A stretch of 64,000 nucleotides of DNA from Marinobacter sp. LV10R510-11A (GCF_900215155.1 NZ_LT907980.1:1054001-1118000), one strand, 5' to 3'. Numbered from the stretch's first letter, positions 23,852-33,579 are shown. The notes: generated by a model from the sequence alone, not told the origin. Numbers and translations: made by a program.

Positions 23852-26800
23852 TGATTACGTCTATTATTTATTGGTCCATTCGAAACCGTTTTCTGGTGTT
23901 GCTGGCGAGCTTATTAATAACAGGGCTGGGCCTGTACTCACTCAGTAAAACCCCGGTCGATGCGCTTCCGGATCTGTCCGATGTGCAAGTTATCATTAAA
24001 ACCAGCTTCCCGGGACAAGCCCCACAAGTGGTAGAAGACCAAGTCACCTATCCGTTGACGACCGCCATGCTGTCGGTTCCCGGTGCGGAAACCGTGCGTG
24101 GCTATTCGTTTTTTGGCGACTCTTACGTTTACGTGATTTTCGATGAAGATACCGATATGTATTGGGCTCGTTCCAGAGTTCTGGAGTACCTATCCCAAGT
24201 GGCACCCAACCTGCCAGATTCAGCGCGGCCTCAATTGGGTCCGGACGCCACCGGTGTCGGCTGGGTTTATCTCTATGCGTTGGTTGATCGCACAGGGCAG
24301 AACGACCTGAGTCAGTTGCGCAGTCTCCAGGACTGGTTTCTCAAGTACGAATTACAAACCGTGCCCGGGGTATCGGAGGTGGCTGCGCTCGGCGGTATGG
24401 TGAAGCAATACCAGGTCAAGGTCAGCCCGGAAAAGCTCCGCGCCTTGGGAATCCCGCTGTCTCTTATCCAAACAGCGATTCAGCGGGGTAATCAGGAAGT
24501 CGGAGCTTCGGTCATCGAAATGGCCGAAGCGGAATACATGGTACGTACCTCCGGCTACATTGAATCCCGGGAAGACCTGATGGTGATTCCGCTGGGCCTG
24601 GATGTGAACGGCACACCGGTTCTGCTCAAAGATGTGGCCAGTGTAGAAGTCGGGCCACAGATGAGGCGCGGTATTGCCGAACTTAACGGGGAAGGGGAGG
24701 CCGTTGGTGGCATCGTGGTGATGCGCTTCGGTGAAAATGCCCAGGAAACAATTAACGGCGTGAAGGCCAAGCTGGGCGAATTGCAATCGAGCCTGCCCGA
24801 TGGCGTTGAAGTGGTCACGGTTTACGATCGCTCGGGCCTGATTGAGCGCGCCGTCAACAATCTCTTTTTTAAGCTGCTGGAAGAGTTTCTGGTCGTCGGC
24901 CTGGTGTGTATGGTCTTTCTGTTTCACGTCCGCTCTTCGTTGGTGGCCATCATCAGCTTGCCTGTGGGCATTCTGGCTGCATTTACGGTCATGTACTGGC
25001 AAGGCATCAACGCCAACATTATGTCTCTCGGCGGTATCGCCATTGCTATCGGCGCCATGATCGATGGCGCCATCGTTATGATAGAAAACATGCACAAGCA
25101 TATGGAGCGAACGCCGCTTACGCCTGAGAACCGATGGGAGATTGTCGCCAAGTCTGCATCTGAAGTCGGCCCGGCGCTGTTTTTCTCTCTGTTGATCATT
25201 ACGGTCAGTTTTGTGCCGGTGTTTGCGCTTGAGGCGCAGGAGGGGCGAATGTTTGCGCCACTGGCGTTCACCAAAACCTACGCGATGGCGGCCAGTGCAT
25301 TCCTTGCTGTGACGCTGGTTCCGGTACTGATGGGCTACTTTATCCGGGGCAAGGTGCTACCCGAGCATAAGAACCCCATAAACCGGGTGTTGGTCGGTGC
25401 CTATATACCGGTCTTGAAGTTGGTGCTCAGGTTTCCCATGTCGACGGTGCTGGCTGCCATACTGGTATTGGCTGTCGGCCTATGGCCCGCAACAAAAATC
25501 GGTAGTGAATTCATACCCCCGCTGGACGAAGGGGACTTGATGTACATGCCAACGACCTATCCTGGAATCTCAATCGGCAAAGCCCGTCAGTTACTTCAGC
25601 AGACGGACAAATTGATTGCGACGGTGCCAGAAGTGAAGACCGTGTTCGGCAAAGTAGGGCGCGCGGATACGGCCACCGATCCAGCACCTTTAACGATGAT
25701 TGAAACCTTCATTCAGCTCAAACCCCGCGATCAATGGCGCGAGGGCATGACCACAGACAAGCTCAAAGAGGAACTCGACACACTGATTCAATTTCCTGGT
25801 GTCACCAATGCTTGGGTAATGCCGATCATCACCCGCATCGACATGCTGGCAACGGGTATCAAAACACCCGTAGGCATAAAAATAGCGGGCCCGGATCTTA
25901 AAACCATCCAGGGTGTTGGGAAACGCTTGGAGGGAATTCTGGCAGACGTACCCGGCACGGCGTCGGTTTATTCAGAACGAGTAGCAGGTGGTCGATATAT
26001 CAAGGTGGATATCAATCGCGAACGCGCTGCGCGGTATGGGCTGAATATCGCTGACGTACAGCAAGTGATTGCCACAGCAATCGGTGGAATCAATGTCGCC
26101 GAAACCATCGAAGGCCTTGAGCGTTACCCCATTAACCTTCGTTATCCGGAAGACTACCGGGATTCTCCCGAAAAACTGGAACAGCTTCCCATCGTGACGA
26201 CCACGGGCCAGAGGATTGCGCTGGCTGATGTCGCCGATATCCGGATAGAAGATGGGCCGCCGGCGATCAAAACTGAGAACGCTCGTCTTAACGGTTGGAC
26301 CTTTGTGGATATCGAGGGTGTAGACGTGGGCACTTACGTTGAACAGGCGATGGCGATCGTGCAAGCAGAATTAGACCTGCCGGCGGGTTACTCCATCGCC
26401 TGGTCGGGCCAATATGAATACATGCTTCGCGCTAAAGAAAAGCTGACCTACGTGGTTCCGTTGACACTGGCGATTATCATTATCCTGCTGTTTCTGAACT
26501 TCAGGAACTTTACGGAGGTTGGCATCATCATGGGCACGCTTCCGTTCGCAATGATCGGAGCTGTTTGGCTGATGTATCTGTTGGGTTATAACTTCTCCGT
26601 CGCCGTTGGCGTTGGTTTCATTGCTTTGGCGGGTGTAGCCGTGGAGATCGGTGTCATCATGCTGGTGTACCTCAACCAGTCCTACCAGGCAATGCTAGAA
26701 ACCTGCGAGCAGAAAGGCCTGACGCCAAGGCGGGAAACACTCCGTCATGCGGTGCTTCATGGTGCCGGTATGCGAGTGCGGCCAGTGATGATGACCGCGG

Positions 26801-26973
26801 CAGCCATCATCGGTGGCCTGGTTCCGATAATGGTCGGCACTGGAACAGGCTCTGAGGTGATGGGGCGAATTGCAGCGCCTATGGTGGGCGGCATGCTCAC
26901 TGCGGTCATCTTGGCGCTATTGGTGATTCCGGTCTTGTTTTATTTATGGAGGCGCAAGCCGCTCTTAAGTTAG
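23851..26973 (+). CDS. cusA: CusA/CzcA-family heavy-metal RND efflux pump
   Basis: 1040 residues with the twelve-helix RND layout: helix 1 at residues ~12-30, large periplasmic loops, and the helix-4 region IAIAIGAMIDGAIVMIENMH with the acidic residue used in proton relay. The segment GRADTATDPAPLTMIETFIQ is characteristic of the monovalent-metal (Cu/Ag) HME branch. It uses the proton gradient to export Cu(I)/Ag(I) through CusBC. Overlaps cusB. Ends 8 bp before the convergent DksA-like gene. Confidence 0.93.
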   Translation: MITSIIYWSIRNRFLVLLASLLITGLGLYSLSKTPVDALPDLSDVQVIIKTSFPGQAPQVVEDQVTYPLTTAMLSVPGAETVRGYSFFGDSYVYVIFDEDTDMYWARSRVLEYLSQVAPNLPDSARPQLGPDATGVGWVYLYALVDRTGQNDLSQLRSLQDWFLKYELQTVPGVSEVAALGGMVKQYQVKVSPEKLRALGIPLSLIQTAIQRGNQEVGASVIEMAEAEYMVRTSGYIESREDLMVIPLGLDVNGTPVLLKDVASVEVGPQMRRGIAELNGEGEAVGGIVVMRFGENAQETINGVKAKLGELQSSLPDGVEVVTVYDRSGLIERAVNNLFFKLLEEFLVVGLVCMVFLFHVRSSLVAIISLPVGILAAFTVMYWQGINANIMSLGGIAIAIGAMIDGAIVMIENMHKHMERTPLTPENRWEIVAKSASEVGPALFFSLLIITVSFVPVFALEAQEGRMFAPLAFTKTYAMAASAFLAVTLVPVLMGYFIRGKVLPEHKNPINRVLVGAYIPVLKLVLRFPMSTVLAAILVLAVGLWPATKIGSEFIPPLDEGDLMYMPTTYPGISIGKARQLLQQTDKLIATVPEVKTVFGKVGRADTATDPAPLTMIETFIQLKPRDQWREGMTTDKLKEELDTLIQFPGVTNAWVMPIITRIDMLATGIKTPVGIKIAGPDLKTIQGVGKRLEGILADVPGTASVYSERVAGGRYIKVDINRERAARYGLNIADVQQVIATAIGGINVAETIEGLERYPINLRYPEDYRDSPEKLEQLPIVTTTGQRIALADVADIRIEDGPPAIKTENARLNGWTFVDIEGVDVGTYVEQAMAIVQAELDLPAGYSIAWSGQYEYMLRAKEKLTYVVPLTLAIIIILLFLNFRNFTEVGIIMGTLPFAMIGAVWLMYLLGYNFSVAVGVGFIALAGVAVEIGVIMLVYLNQSYQAMLETCEQKGLTPRRETLRHAVLHGAGMRVRPVMMTAAAIIGGLVPIMVGTGTGSEVMGRIAAPMVGGMLTAVILALLVIPVLFYLWRRKPLLS

Positions 26974-26981
26974 AGCGCTGC

Positions 26982-27317
26982 TTACCGCGCGCAATCAATG
27001 CAGCAGAGGCTGGTAGGGTCAACCTCCAGCCGCTTAGGGTTGATGGGCTCACCGCATTCCATACACTCCCCGTATTCATCGTTGTCGATGCGTTGCAGAG
27101 CGGCTTGGGTCAATCGTAACTGGTGTTCTGCACGTTGCTTACCAGCTTTCGCCATTGCCTGACTTTGCAGGGCATCCATCCGCGAGAGCCGACCGACGCT
27201 TTGCTGATCAAGGTGAACGGTTCCGCTTGTTTCATCACGAACTTCGCTGGTTGAGAGCAGATCTTCGCGAAGTTTCAACAGCAGCTGACGAAACGTTTCC
27301 AGTTCTTTCGGGGTCAT
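26982..27317 (-). CDS. DksA/TraR-family zinc-finger protein
   Basis: 111 residues from the ATG at 27317: a helical coiled-coil region (ETFRQLLLKLREDLLSTSEV ... AEHQLRLTQAALQRI), then a four-cysteine zinc finger (CMECGEPINPKRLEVDPTSL, then CCIDC). Shorter than E. coli DksA (151 residues) and nearer to TraR/YbiI-type members that bind the RNA polymerase secondary channel. It lies convergent to cusA, and its upstream region carries no TTCAG box. Confidence 0.85.
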   Translation of the reverse strand: MTPKELETFRQLLLKLREDLLSTSEVRDETSGTVHLDQQSVGRLSRMDALQSQAMAKAGKQRAEHQLRLTQAALQRIDNDEYGECMECGEPINPKRLEVDPTSLCCIDCAR

Positions 27318-27523
27318 TTTCTTACCTCTTGTTCTTTGGTGTCTTCTACAGTAGATCGGGACTAGTCTAGAGCTCAATCATATTTTGTACTGAATTTAAC
27401 ATAATATACATTATGCGCAGTATAGGTTGTGTGGACGAATCTGTTTATTCAGGAACCAGTAGTGCAAGATGCGCGTATAAGCGCCTCTTCCTAGTTGGTG
27501 CATTAAAGGAGCATCTCATAGCT

Positions 27524-27973
27524 ATGCGTTATTTTGTGGCCCTCTCAATACTCTTACTCACAGGATGCGCATCCACGGGTAACGTTCCGCCTTCAGGAAC
27601 CCAGTTCAGCCTAGACGGCTGCACTCCGTTTCTAAACTGTGTGTCGAGTACATCCACCGTTGGCCTCTACGCTGTGGAGCCTATCCGTTTAGCCGAACCT
27701 CTAGATCTTTCTTCTTGGGAGCTTATCAGAGCTACAGCGATGGAATTGCCTGGCGCTTCGCTCAACAGTGCTCGATTTGGATATGCGGACATCACCTGCC
27801 ACAGCGCTTTGTTCGGTTTCCCCGACTATTTCGAACTGTTAGTTGATTCAGACAAACAACACCTGGACGTGAGATCTCAATCGCTCATTGGGTTCTACGA
27901 TCTAGGCGTGAATCGACGCAGGGTCGAGTTACTGAGGAACCGCCTTATAGAACTCGGCATTGCCGTCGACTGA
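27524..27973 (+). CDS. DUF1499-family lipoprotein
   Basis: 149 residues from the ATG at 27524; the earlier open frame would bury the signal. Lipobox LLTGC near residue 15. Mature part carries the DUF1499 features NCVSSTSTVGLYAVEP and the strand HSALFGFPDYFELLVD, plus RSQSLIGFYDLGVNRRRVE. Probably anchored in the membrane; function unknown. Followed by a clear terminator. Confidence 0.8.
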   Translation: MRYFVALSILLLTGCASTGNVPPSGTQFSLDGCTPFLNCVSSTSTVGLYAVEPIRLAEPLDLSSWELIRATAMELPGASLNSARFGYADITCHSALFGFPDYFELLVDSDKQHLDVRSQSLIGFYDLGVNRRRVELLRNRLIELGIAVD

Positions 27974-27986
27974 TGTCGGTTACAAT

Positions 27987-28018
27987 ATGTCCAATATTTA
28001 GGAGTATTGGACATTTTA
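27987..28018 (+). terminator. Intrinsic terminator after DUF1499 gene
   Basis: ATGTCCAATA and TATTGGACAT make a perfect 10-bp stem around TTTAGGAG, followed by TTTTA. It lies between the lipoprotein stop and the integrase gene. Confidence 0.7.
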
Positions 28019-28068
28019 GGTACGGGAATATACCCTGCTTGTAAATCGCCAACCAATCAAGGTTCAAC

Positions 28069-29331
28069 GTGTCCAGATCATTCACGGGTCATCCACTGTT
28101 CGATACGGCCATCTATCTAGAGGATCTTGCTGATTTTCATTGCCACCCCTCAATACCGCACTTCCTAGGCACACTTAACCCGGCAACCGACCTGCTACGC
28201 CAGGATTATGAAATTAGCCGCCAGTTTCTGCTTCGGTATTCCGATGTTGCCGGCACATTTATGCGATTTCGAAGCGAAGTTCAGCGATTTCTCAACTATT
28301 TGTGGGTAACGTCCGGGCGGACACTGTCGCAAACGGATTCCGATGTGGTTTCAGCCTACTTTAAAACCCTGAAAAACCCGCCCAAGTCCTGGATAAGCCG
28401 CGGCGTATTTGCGGCTTTTACAAATTCGGGCGCCTTGCGTGTGCCGAATCAAGCATGGCGGCCTTTTGCCTTGCGTTCGAAGGAGGACAACCCAACCTAC
28501 AGCGCCAGCCAAGCCAGTTTGAATGCTAGTCGAACGGCCTTACAAACCTTCTTCAAGTTCCTGGTTTCACAGCAATACCTGTTATCGAACCCGCTTGATG
28601 AAGTACGCAAGCGTGATCGTAAAGCAAAGCCACAGCTATCTAGCGACGTCGAAGCCGATGTTCGCCGCCTGACAGACTGGCAATGGGCCTATCTGCTAGA
28701 AACCCTAACGGAAGCTGCAGCGCTGAGCCCCAAGTATGAACGTCACCTCTTTGTTGTCGTCACCATGAAGTCACTGTTTTTACGCGTCGGAGAGCTGGCT
28801 CCACGGCCACTGGAAGATGGTGCCGAGCGCATTCCGGTGTTCGGAGATTTCCGGCGCAAAGTGATTCAGGGTGAAGAATATTGGTCGTATTTTGTATTTG
28901 GCAAAGGCGACAAGGCACGCTCTGTAACCCTTCCTGATGCCTACCTGCCCTACCTCCGGCGCTGGCGTACGCATCTTGGTTTGCCCGGAACCATGCCGGA
29001 CCAAAACGAACGCAACCCGGTTATTCCCTCTAGCCATGGCAATGCACTCGGCAAACGACAGGTTCAGCGAATCTACGAACAGGCAGTGATTTTAACTGCG
29101 GGTCGAATGCGGGATCAGGGCTTTATAGAAGAGGCCAGCCAGTTTGAAGCGATCAAATCCGAAACCCACTATCTGCGCCATACTGGAGCCAGCCAGGCAA
29201 TCGAGTCTGGTGCGGATATTCGTCATATTAGTGAAGAACTGGGACATGCCAGCGCGGCTTTTACAGAGTCTGTATACGTGAACTCAGATCAGGCGCGAAA
29301 ACGCTTTGAAGGGCGGGAACGAAAAATATAG
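28069..29331 (+). CDS. Tyrosine recombinase / site-specific integrase
   Basis: 420 residues from a GTG at 28069 (AAGG site). N-terminal SAM-like core-binding domain (TFMRFRSEVQRFLNYLWVTS near residue 65) and C-terminal catalytic domain with the family residues: first Arg in SLFLRVGELA (residue ~240), then HYLRHTGASQAIESG (H-x-x-R, residue ~365), then ISEELGHAS, then the nucleophile in ESVYVNSD (Tyr ~405). Could mobilise the copper island that ends nearby; no att sites were found. Confidence 0.88.
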   Translation: MSRSFTGHPLFDTAIYLEDLADFHCHPSIPHFLGTLNPATDLLRQDYEISRQFLLRYSDVAGTFMRFRSEVQRFLNYLWVTSGRTLSQTDSDVVSAYFKTLKNPPKSWISRGVFAAFTNSGALRVPNQAWRPFALRSKEDNPTYSASQASLNASRTALQTFFKFLVSQQYLLSNPLDEVRKRDRKAKPQLSSDVEADVRRLTDWQWAYLLETLTEAAALSPKYERHLFVVVTMKSLFLRVGELAPRPLEDGAERIPVFGDFRRKVIQGEEYWSYFVFGKGDKARSVTLPDAYLPYLRRWRTHLGLPGTMPDQNERNPVIPSSHGNALGKRQVQRIYEQAVILTAGRMRDQGFIEEASQFEAIKSETHYLRHTGASQAIESGADIRHISEELGHASAAFTESVYVNSDQARKRFEGRERKI

Positions 29332-29359
29332 GTACTTGCTGCGTACGATTATTGCAATC

Positions 29360-29785
29360 TTAACCGGCGCCTGGCGGTACTAAGCGCCGTAAATGTTTTA
29401 TCGCAATGGGGTCGCCTTGTTGTGCTGCGAGACGATACCAACGAGTCGCTAAAGCAATATCCGCCTCAATACCCGAGCCATTTTCGTAAAGCTCGCCCAG
29501 ACTGCGCTGTGCCAAAGCAAAATCTTGTTGCGCGGCAAGCTGCATCCAATAAAAACCGTTGGCCTCATCTTTAGGCACGCCACGACCGCGCAGATAGCGC
29601 ATTGCCAGTAAACGTTGCGCGCGTGCGATGCCCAGTCGAGCATCGGTTTGTATTGCCACCAACGACTCTTTCCACCTCAAAAACGCCTTTTCTTCGTAGA
29701 ATTCATCAACCATATCCTTGCCTCGGCTCCGGAACGCCCATAGGGGCTCCTTATGTGTGGCTTGATTATAGTTAGTAGTCTGCAT
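29360..29785 (-). CDS. Sel1-repeat (TPR-like) protein
   Basis: 141 residues from the ATG at 29785 (AGAAGGAAC site). Two or three Sel1 repeats: AQRLLAMRYLRGRGVPKDEA, AQRSLGELYENGSGIEADIA and a partial last one, each ~36 residues. Such repeats mediate protein contacts. No signal peptide. It is divergent from the tetR gene, sharing the 85-bp gap with the palindrome at 29836, so it may be co-regulated. Confidence 0.8.
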   Translation of the reverse strand: MQTTNYNQATHKEPLWAFRSRGKDMVDEFYEEKAFLRWKESLVAIQTDARLGIARAQRLLAMRYLRGRGVPKDEANGFYWMQLAAQQDFALAQRSLGELYENGSGIEADIALATRWYRLAAQQGDPIAIKHLRRLVPPGAG

Positions 29786-29835
29786 GGTTAAGTTCCTTCT
29801 GTCTGTATTGCACGTTTCACTCTCGCCAGATAAGA

Positions 29836-29851
29836 TAGTAATCAATTACTA
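29836..29851. promoter_or_regulatory. Inverted repeat, likely TetR operator
   Basis: TAGTAAT-CA-ATTACTA, two perfect 7-bp arms, 20 bp before the GTG start of the TetR gene and in the divergent promoter gap. Size and position fit autorepression by the adjacent regulator. Confidence 0.5.
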
Positions 29852-29870
29852 CCTTTTGTGGAGCGCTATC

Positions 29871-30479
29871 GTGAACAAACGCCCAAAGAACCTTTCAGCC
29901 GATGCGCGCCGATCCGCTACCGTCGAATCTGTGATTCAGCTTGCTGGTTCGCAAAACCCTAGCGAGATAACAACGGCCGCTATCGCTAAGCACATGAATT
30001 TGACCCAAGGTGCGCTATTTCGCCATTTCCCGAACAAAGAGGCCATTTGGGAGGCCGTCATGGGATGGGTGGCGGAGCGCTTGCTGGATCGGATTGACCG
30101 CTCTGCGCAGGGCATTGAATCGCCTTTGGCAGCCATGGAGGCGATATTCATGACCCATGTCGAATTCGTGGCGGATCACCCTGGCGTACCTCGGATGATG
30201 TTTGGCGAACTTCAGCGTGCAGAATCAACGCCGGCCAAGCGCATGGTGCAGACCCTGCTTCAACGCTATGGGCAACGTCTGAATCAGCTGATTGATGATG
30301 GGAAATCGCGAGGTGAACTGAGTTCCACTCTGGATAACGACGCGGCGAGCACGCTTTTCATTGGCACGATCCAAGGTCTGATTATGCAATCGCTATTGAG
30401 TGGCGATGTGCAACGCATACGCCACGATGCCCCGCGGGTATTTGCGATTTATCGCCGTGGTATCGGGAGTAATTTATGA
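29871..30479 (+). CDS. TetR-family repressor of the ABC exporter
   Basis: 202 residues from a GTG at 29871 (GTGGAGCG site). N-terminal helix-turn-helix (ITTAAIAKHMNLTQGALFRHFPNKEAIW, residues ~33-60, here as two joined pieces) matches the TetR DNA-binding signature; the C-terminal part is a helical ligand and dimer domain. Its stop overlaps the adaptor gene start, so it is the first gene of the exporter operon. Probably represses that operon and itself via 29836. Inducer unknown. Confidence 0.88.
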   Translation: MNKRPKNLSADARRSATVESVIQLAGSQNPSEITTAAIAKHMNLTQGALFRHFPNKEAIWEAVMGWVAERLLDRIDRSAQGIESPLAAMEAIFMTHVEFVADHPGVPRMMFGELQRAESTPAKRMVQTLLQRYGQRLNQLIDDGKSRGELSSTLDNDAASTLFIGTIQGLIMQSLLSGDVQRIRHDAPRVFAIYRRGIGSNL

Positions 30480-31627
30480 AGTACTTGCCTCTTCAGGGCC
30501 GTACTTTGGCGCTCCTGGCCGTTATCGTTCCTTTGCTTGTACTGTTCGTCTATGTTGGCCTGCGCTCCGGTCCACTGGCTCCCGTTGCTGTGACGGTCGT
30601 GACCGTGGAATCGCGTGCGCTCACGCCGGCGCTGTTCGGTATTGGCACGGTGGAAGCGCGTTACACCTACAAGATCGGGCCAACGTTCGCCGGGCGTGTC
30701 AAACGTCTGGAGGTGCATGTAGGCGACCAAGTCAAGGCCGGACAGGTTCTGGGCGAGATGGATCCGGTCGATCTTGATGACAAACTGCGTTCGCAGGAAG
30801 CGGCCTTCAGGCGGGCGCAAGCTGCATTGCGCGAGGCAGAGGCTCGGCAAACCTTTGCACAGACCCAGGCGGGCCGCTATAGAAAGTTGTTCGCTGCGGG
30901 ATCGACAAGCAATGAAGCTCTCAACACCAAACAACAGGAATTGGATGTAGCCGCGGCCGGCTTATCCGCTGCGCAGGAGGACCTCGCACGTGTTCGGTCA
31001 GATCAAGAGGCTCTGGTGACTCAGCAGAAAAATCTACGGTTGATCGCACCCCACGATGGCGTGGTCGCCTCGCGAGACGCAGAGCCGGGCACGACGGTCG
31101 TCGCCGGCCAGGCTGTGCTGGAACTCATCGATCCCGAGAGTTTGTGGGTCAATGTGCGCTTCGACCAGGTCAGCGCAGCGGGACTGGCTAAAGAGTTACC
31201 TGCTCATATTGTTTTGCGTTCACGTAGCGGCCAAACGCTGAATGGTAGTGTGTTGCGAATCGAACTGAAAGCCGACGCGGTGACCGAGGAAATGCTCGCC
31301 AAAGTGGTCTTCGATGAACTACCTCGGCCTCTGCCGCCGCTAGGTGAGCTGGCCGAAGTTACGGTTGATCTCCCTGCCCTTCCCTACGCGCCGACCATTT
31401 CCAACGCTGCGATTCGACGGGATGGCAATAGCGTAGGCGTTTGGCAAATCGTTGACGATGAGTTGCGTTTAACTCCGGTCACCTTGGGTGTCGCGGATCT
31501 GGATGGCTCTATACAGGTACAAAAGGGAATCAAGGAAGGAGACCGAATCGTGCTTTACAGCGAACAGGCGCTGACATCGAGCAGTCGCATAGATGTGGTT
31601 GACCACATTCCAGGGGTGTCCAGATGA
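30476..31627 (+). CDS. HlyD/MacA-type membrane-fusion protein (DevB-like)
   Basis: 383 residues: an N-terminal membrane helix (LALLAVIVPLLVLFVYVGL), a lipoyl-like domain (YKIGPTFAGRVKRLEVHVGD), a long alpha-hairpin (residues ~100-190), and the return half (LRLIAPHDGVVASRDAEPGT). Links an inner-membrane ABC pump to an outer-membrane channel not encoded here. Start and stop overlap both neighbours by four bases, a tightly coupled operon. Confidence 0.88.
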   Translation: MKYLPLQGRTLALLAVIVPLLVLFVYVGLRSGPLAPVAVTVVTVESRALTPALFGIGTVEARYTYKIGPTFAGRVKRLEVHVGDQVKAGQVLGEMDPVDLDDKLRSQEAAFRRAQAALREAEARQTFAQTQAGRYRKLFAAGSTSNEALNTKQQELDVAAAGLSAAQEDLARVRSDQEALVTQQKNLRLIAPHDGVVASRDAEPGTTVVAGQAVLELIDPESLWVNVRFDQVSAAGLAKELPAHIVLRSRSGQTLNGSVLRIELKADAVTEEMLAKVVFDELPRPLPPLGELAEVTVDLPALPYAPTISNAAIRRDGNSVGVWQIVDDELRLTPVTLGVADLDGSIQVQKGIKEGDRIVLYSEQALTSSSRIDVVDHIPGVSR

Positions 31628-32826
31628 TTAGCCTGGCCGGCCGCGACATTCTTCAAGCCTGGGGGAAATTCGTTTTTACCGGTGTGGGTCTCGGGCTGTT
31701 GATCGGCGTGACGCTCTCCATGGCCGGAATCTATCGTGGCATGATAGATGACGCCAAAGTGTTGCTGGACAACAGCAGTGCAGATCTCTGGGTAGTGCAA
31801 AAGGATACCTTGGGACCCTATGCTGAACCGTCCAGTATTTACCAGGATACCTGGCGCGGCATCCGTGGCATGACTGGTGTGGCGCGAACCGCCAATGTTA
31901 CCTACCTCACTATGCAGGTGCGCCAGGGCCAGCGCGATGTGCGGGCAATGATTGCCGGAATAACGGCTGGCGAACCCGGCACGCCAGGCTGGCCCCCGTA
32001 TCTGGTTGCCGGCCGTCAGATCACCCGTAGCCATTATGAAGCCGTCGCCGACATCGCAAGCGGTTTCAAGCTTGGTGATCGCCTGCAGATACGCCGCAAC
32101 CAATATACGGTAGTCGGCCTGACCCGTCGCATGGTCTCCTCCGGTGGCGACCCCATGATTTTTATTCCGTTAAAAGATGCGCAAGAAGCGCAGTTTCTGA
32201 AAGACAACGACGCCATCTTGCAAAGCCGGCGTCGAACCGAGGCTAATCCGGCATTTAATAAGCCTGGCAATCCGGGCTTACTTGATGCCGTTATTCATTC
32301 GCAAACCACCAACACCTATGTCAATGCGGTTTTGGTGCAGATAAAAAACGGCTATAGCCACGAGGATGTAGCCGAATCCATCCGCCGCTGGAAACGTCTG
32401 ACGGTCTACACCCGTGCACAAATGGAAGAGATCCTTGTAGGCAAGTTGATCGCCACCTCGGCAAAACAGATTGGTATGTTTCTGGTGATTCTTTCGATGG
32501 TCAGTGCGGCGATCGTGGCTTTTATTATTTACACACTGACACTCGGCAAAATCCGCGAGATCGCGGTGCTCAAACTGATCGGCACCCGAAACCGCACTAT
32601 CGCCGGCATGATCCTGCAGCAGGCGATTGCGCTGGGAGTCATCGGGTTTGTAGTTGGGAAAATAGTCGCCACCCTGTTTATGGCGCCGATATTTCCCAAA
32701 TATGTATTGCTCGAACCCCTTGATTCAATATTCGGGTTCATTGCGGTTATTTTGATCTGTGTATTGTCGAGCGTTATCGCCATTTATGCAGCACTAAAGG
32801 TCGATCCGGCCGAAGCGATTGGGTGA
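31624..32826 (+). CDS. FtsX/MacB-type ABC transporter permease (DevC-like)
   Basis: 400 residues: helix near residues 15-35, a large extracytoplasmic domain, and three helices in the C-terminal third (for example FLVILSMVSAAIVAFIIYTL and IAVLKLIGTRNRTIAGMILQ, the coupling region of this family). Resembles DevC and the permeases of stress- or lipid-export systems rather than a nutrient importer. Works with the ATPase 4 bp downstream and the adaptor upstream. Confidence 0.88.
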   Translation: MISLAGRDILQAWGKFVFTGVGLGLLIGVTLSMAGIYRGMIDDAKVLLDNSSADLWVVQKDTLGPYAEPSSIYQDTWRGIRGMTGVARTANVTYLTMQVRQGQRDVRAMIAGITAGEPGTPGWPPYLVAGRQITRSHYEAVADIASGFKLGDRLQIRRNQYTVVGLTRRMVSSGGDPMIFIPLKDAQEAQFLKDNDAILQSRRRTEANPAFNKPGNPGLLDAVIHSQTTNTYVNAVLVQIKNGYSHEDVAESIRRWKRLTVYTRAQMEEILVGKLIATSAKQIGMFLVILSMVSAAIVAFIIYTLTLGKIREIAVLKLIGTRNRTIAGMILQQAIALGVIGFVVGKIVATLFMAPIFPKYVLLEPLDSIFGFIAVILICVLSSVIAIYAALKVDPAEAIG

Positions 32827-32830
32827 CAAC

Positions 32831-33541
32831 ATGAGCGGAAAAGGCATCCGTATTGAAGGCTTAAGCAAGCGTTATGGCAAGGGCGATACTGCCGTTGATG
32901 CGTTAAAGCATGTGGACATGCAGGTTGCACCGGGAGAAGTTGTTGGCCTGGTTGGGCCTTCCGGCTCCGGCAAGAGCACCTTGCTCAAATGTCTTGGTGC
33001 AGTGATCAACCCGAGCGCCGGACGCATGACCCTGGGTGATGAAGTCATCTTTGACAATGGCTGGAAAGTCCGCGACCTGCGCGCTCTGCGACGTGACAAA
33101 ATCGGTTACGTTTTTCAAGCGCCGTATCTGATTCCTTTTCTTGATGTCACTGATAACGTTGCACTGCTGCCTATGTTGAGAGGTATACCCAATGGCGAGG
33201 CGCGTGCGAAGGCGCTGGAACTACTCACAGCGCTGGACGTGCAACACCGTGCCCGGGCCATGCCATCGAAGCTTTCGGGAGGCGAACAGCAGCGGGTAGC
33301 GATCGCACGTGGGCTGGTCAACCAGCCGCCGGTGATACTGGCCGACGAACCCACTGCCGCCCTTGACAGTCCGCGCGCCATGGCAGTCATAAAGATCCTC
33401 AATGAAATGGCACGCAAGTTCGAAACTGCCATCATCGTTGTCACCCATGACGAAAAAATCATTCCTACGTTCAAACGCATTTATCACATCCGTGACGGCG
33501 TAACCCACGAGGAAGTGGGCGAAGGACGGGGGTTCGAATGA
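32831..33541 (+). CDS. ABC transporter ATP-binding protein (DevA/LolD/MacB class)
   Basis: 236 residues from the ATG at 32831. Walker A GPSGSGKST (residue ~42), signature LSGGEQQRVAIARGL (~145), Walker B VILADEPTAALD (~168), and the switch His in VVTHDEK. A full set, so active. Energises the permease above. The TetR-adaptor-permease-ATPase order is self-contained and could be a detoxification or envelope exporter; its substrate is not evident. Confidence 0.92.
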   Translation: MSGKGIRIEGLSKRYGKGDTAVDALKHVDMQVAPGEVVGLVGPSGSGKSTLLKCLGAVINPSAGRMTLGDEVIFDNGWKVRDLRALRRDKIGYVFQAPYLIPFLDVTDNVALLPMLRGIPNGEARAKALELLTALDVQHRARAMPSKLSGGEQQRVAIARGLVNQPPVILADEPTAALDSPRAMAVIKILNEMARKFETAIIVVTHDEKIIPTFKRIYHIRDGVTHEEVGEGRGFE

Positions 33542-33563
33542 CCGTCACGGCTTTGACAATTCC

Positions 33564-33579
33564 TTGATACTTTCTTGAT
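33564..33579 (+). promoter_or_regulatory. 11-bp-spaced TTGAT direct repeat upstream of transferase gene
   Basis: TTGAT-ACTTTC-TTGAT, ~100 bp before the LTA-synthase-like gene. A similar minus-strand repeat (TTGAC-ATTTTC-CTGAT) is at 40666-40681, upstream of the facing GtrA operon. The spacing matches OmpR-family half-sites, but no fixed distance to a -10 is seen. Confidence 0.25.

Noticed and set aside
28069..29331. Integrase considered as a class of integron or phage with att sites
   Set aside because: No attC-like arrays, phage structural genes or tRNA target were found in the window.
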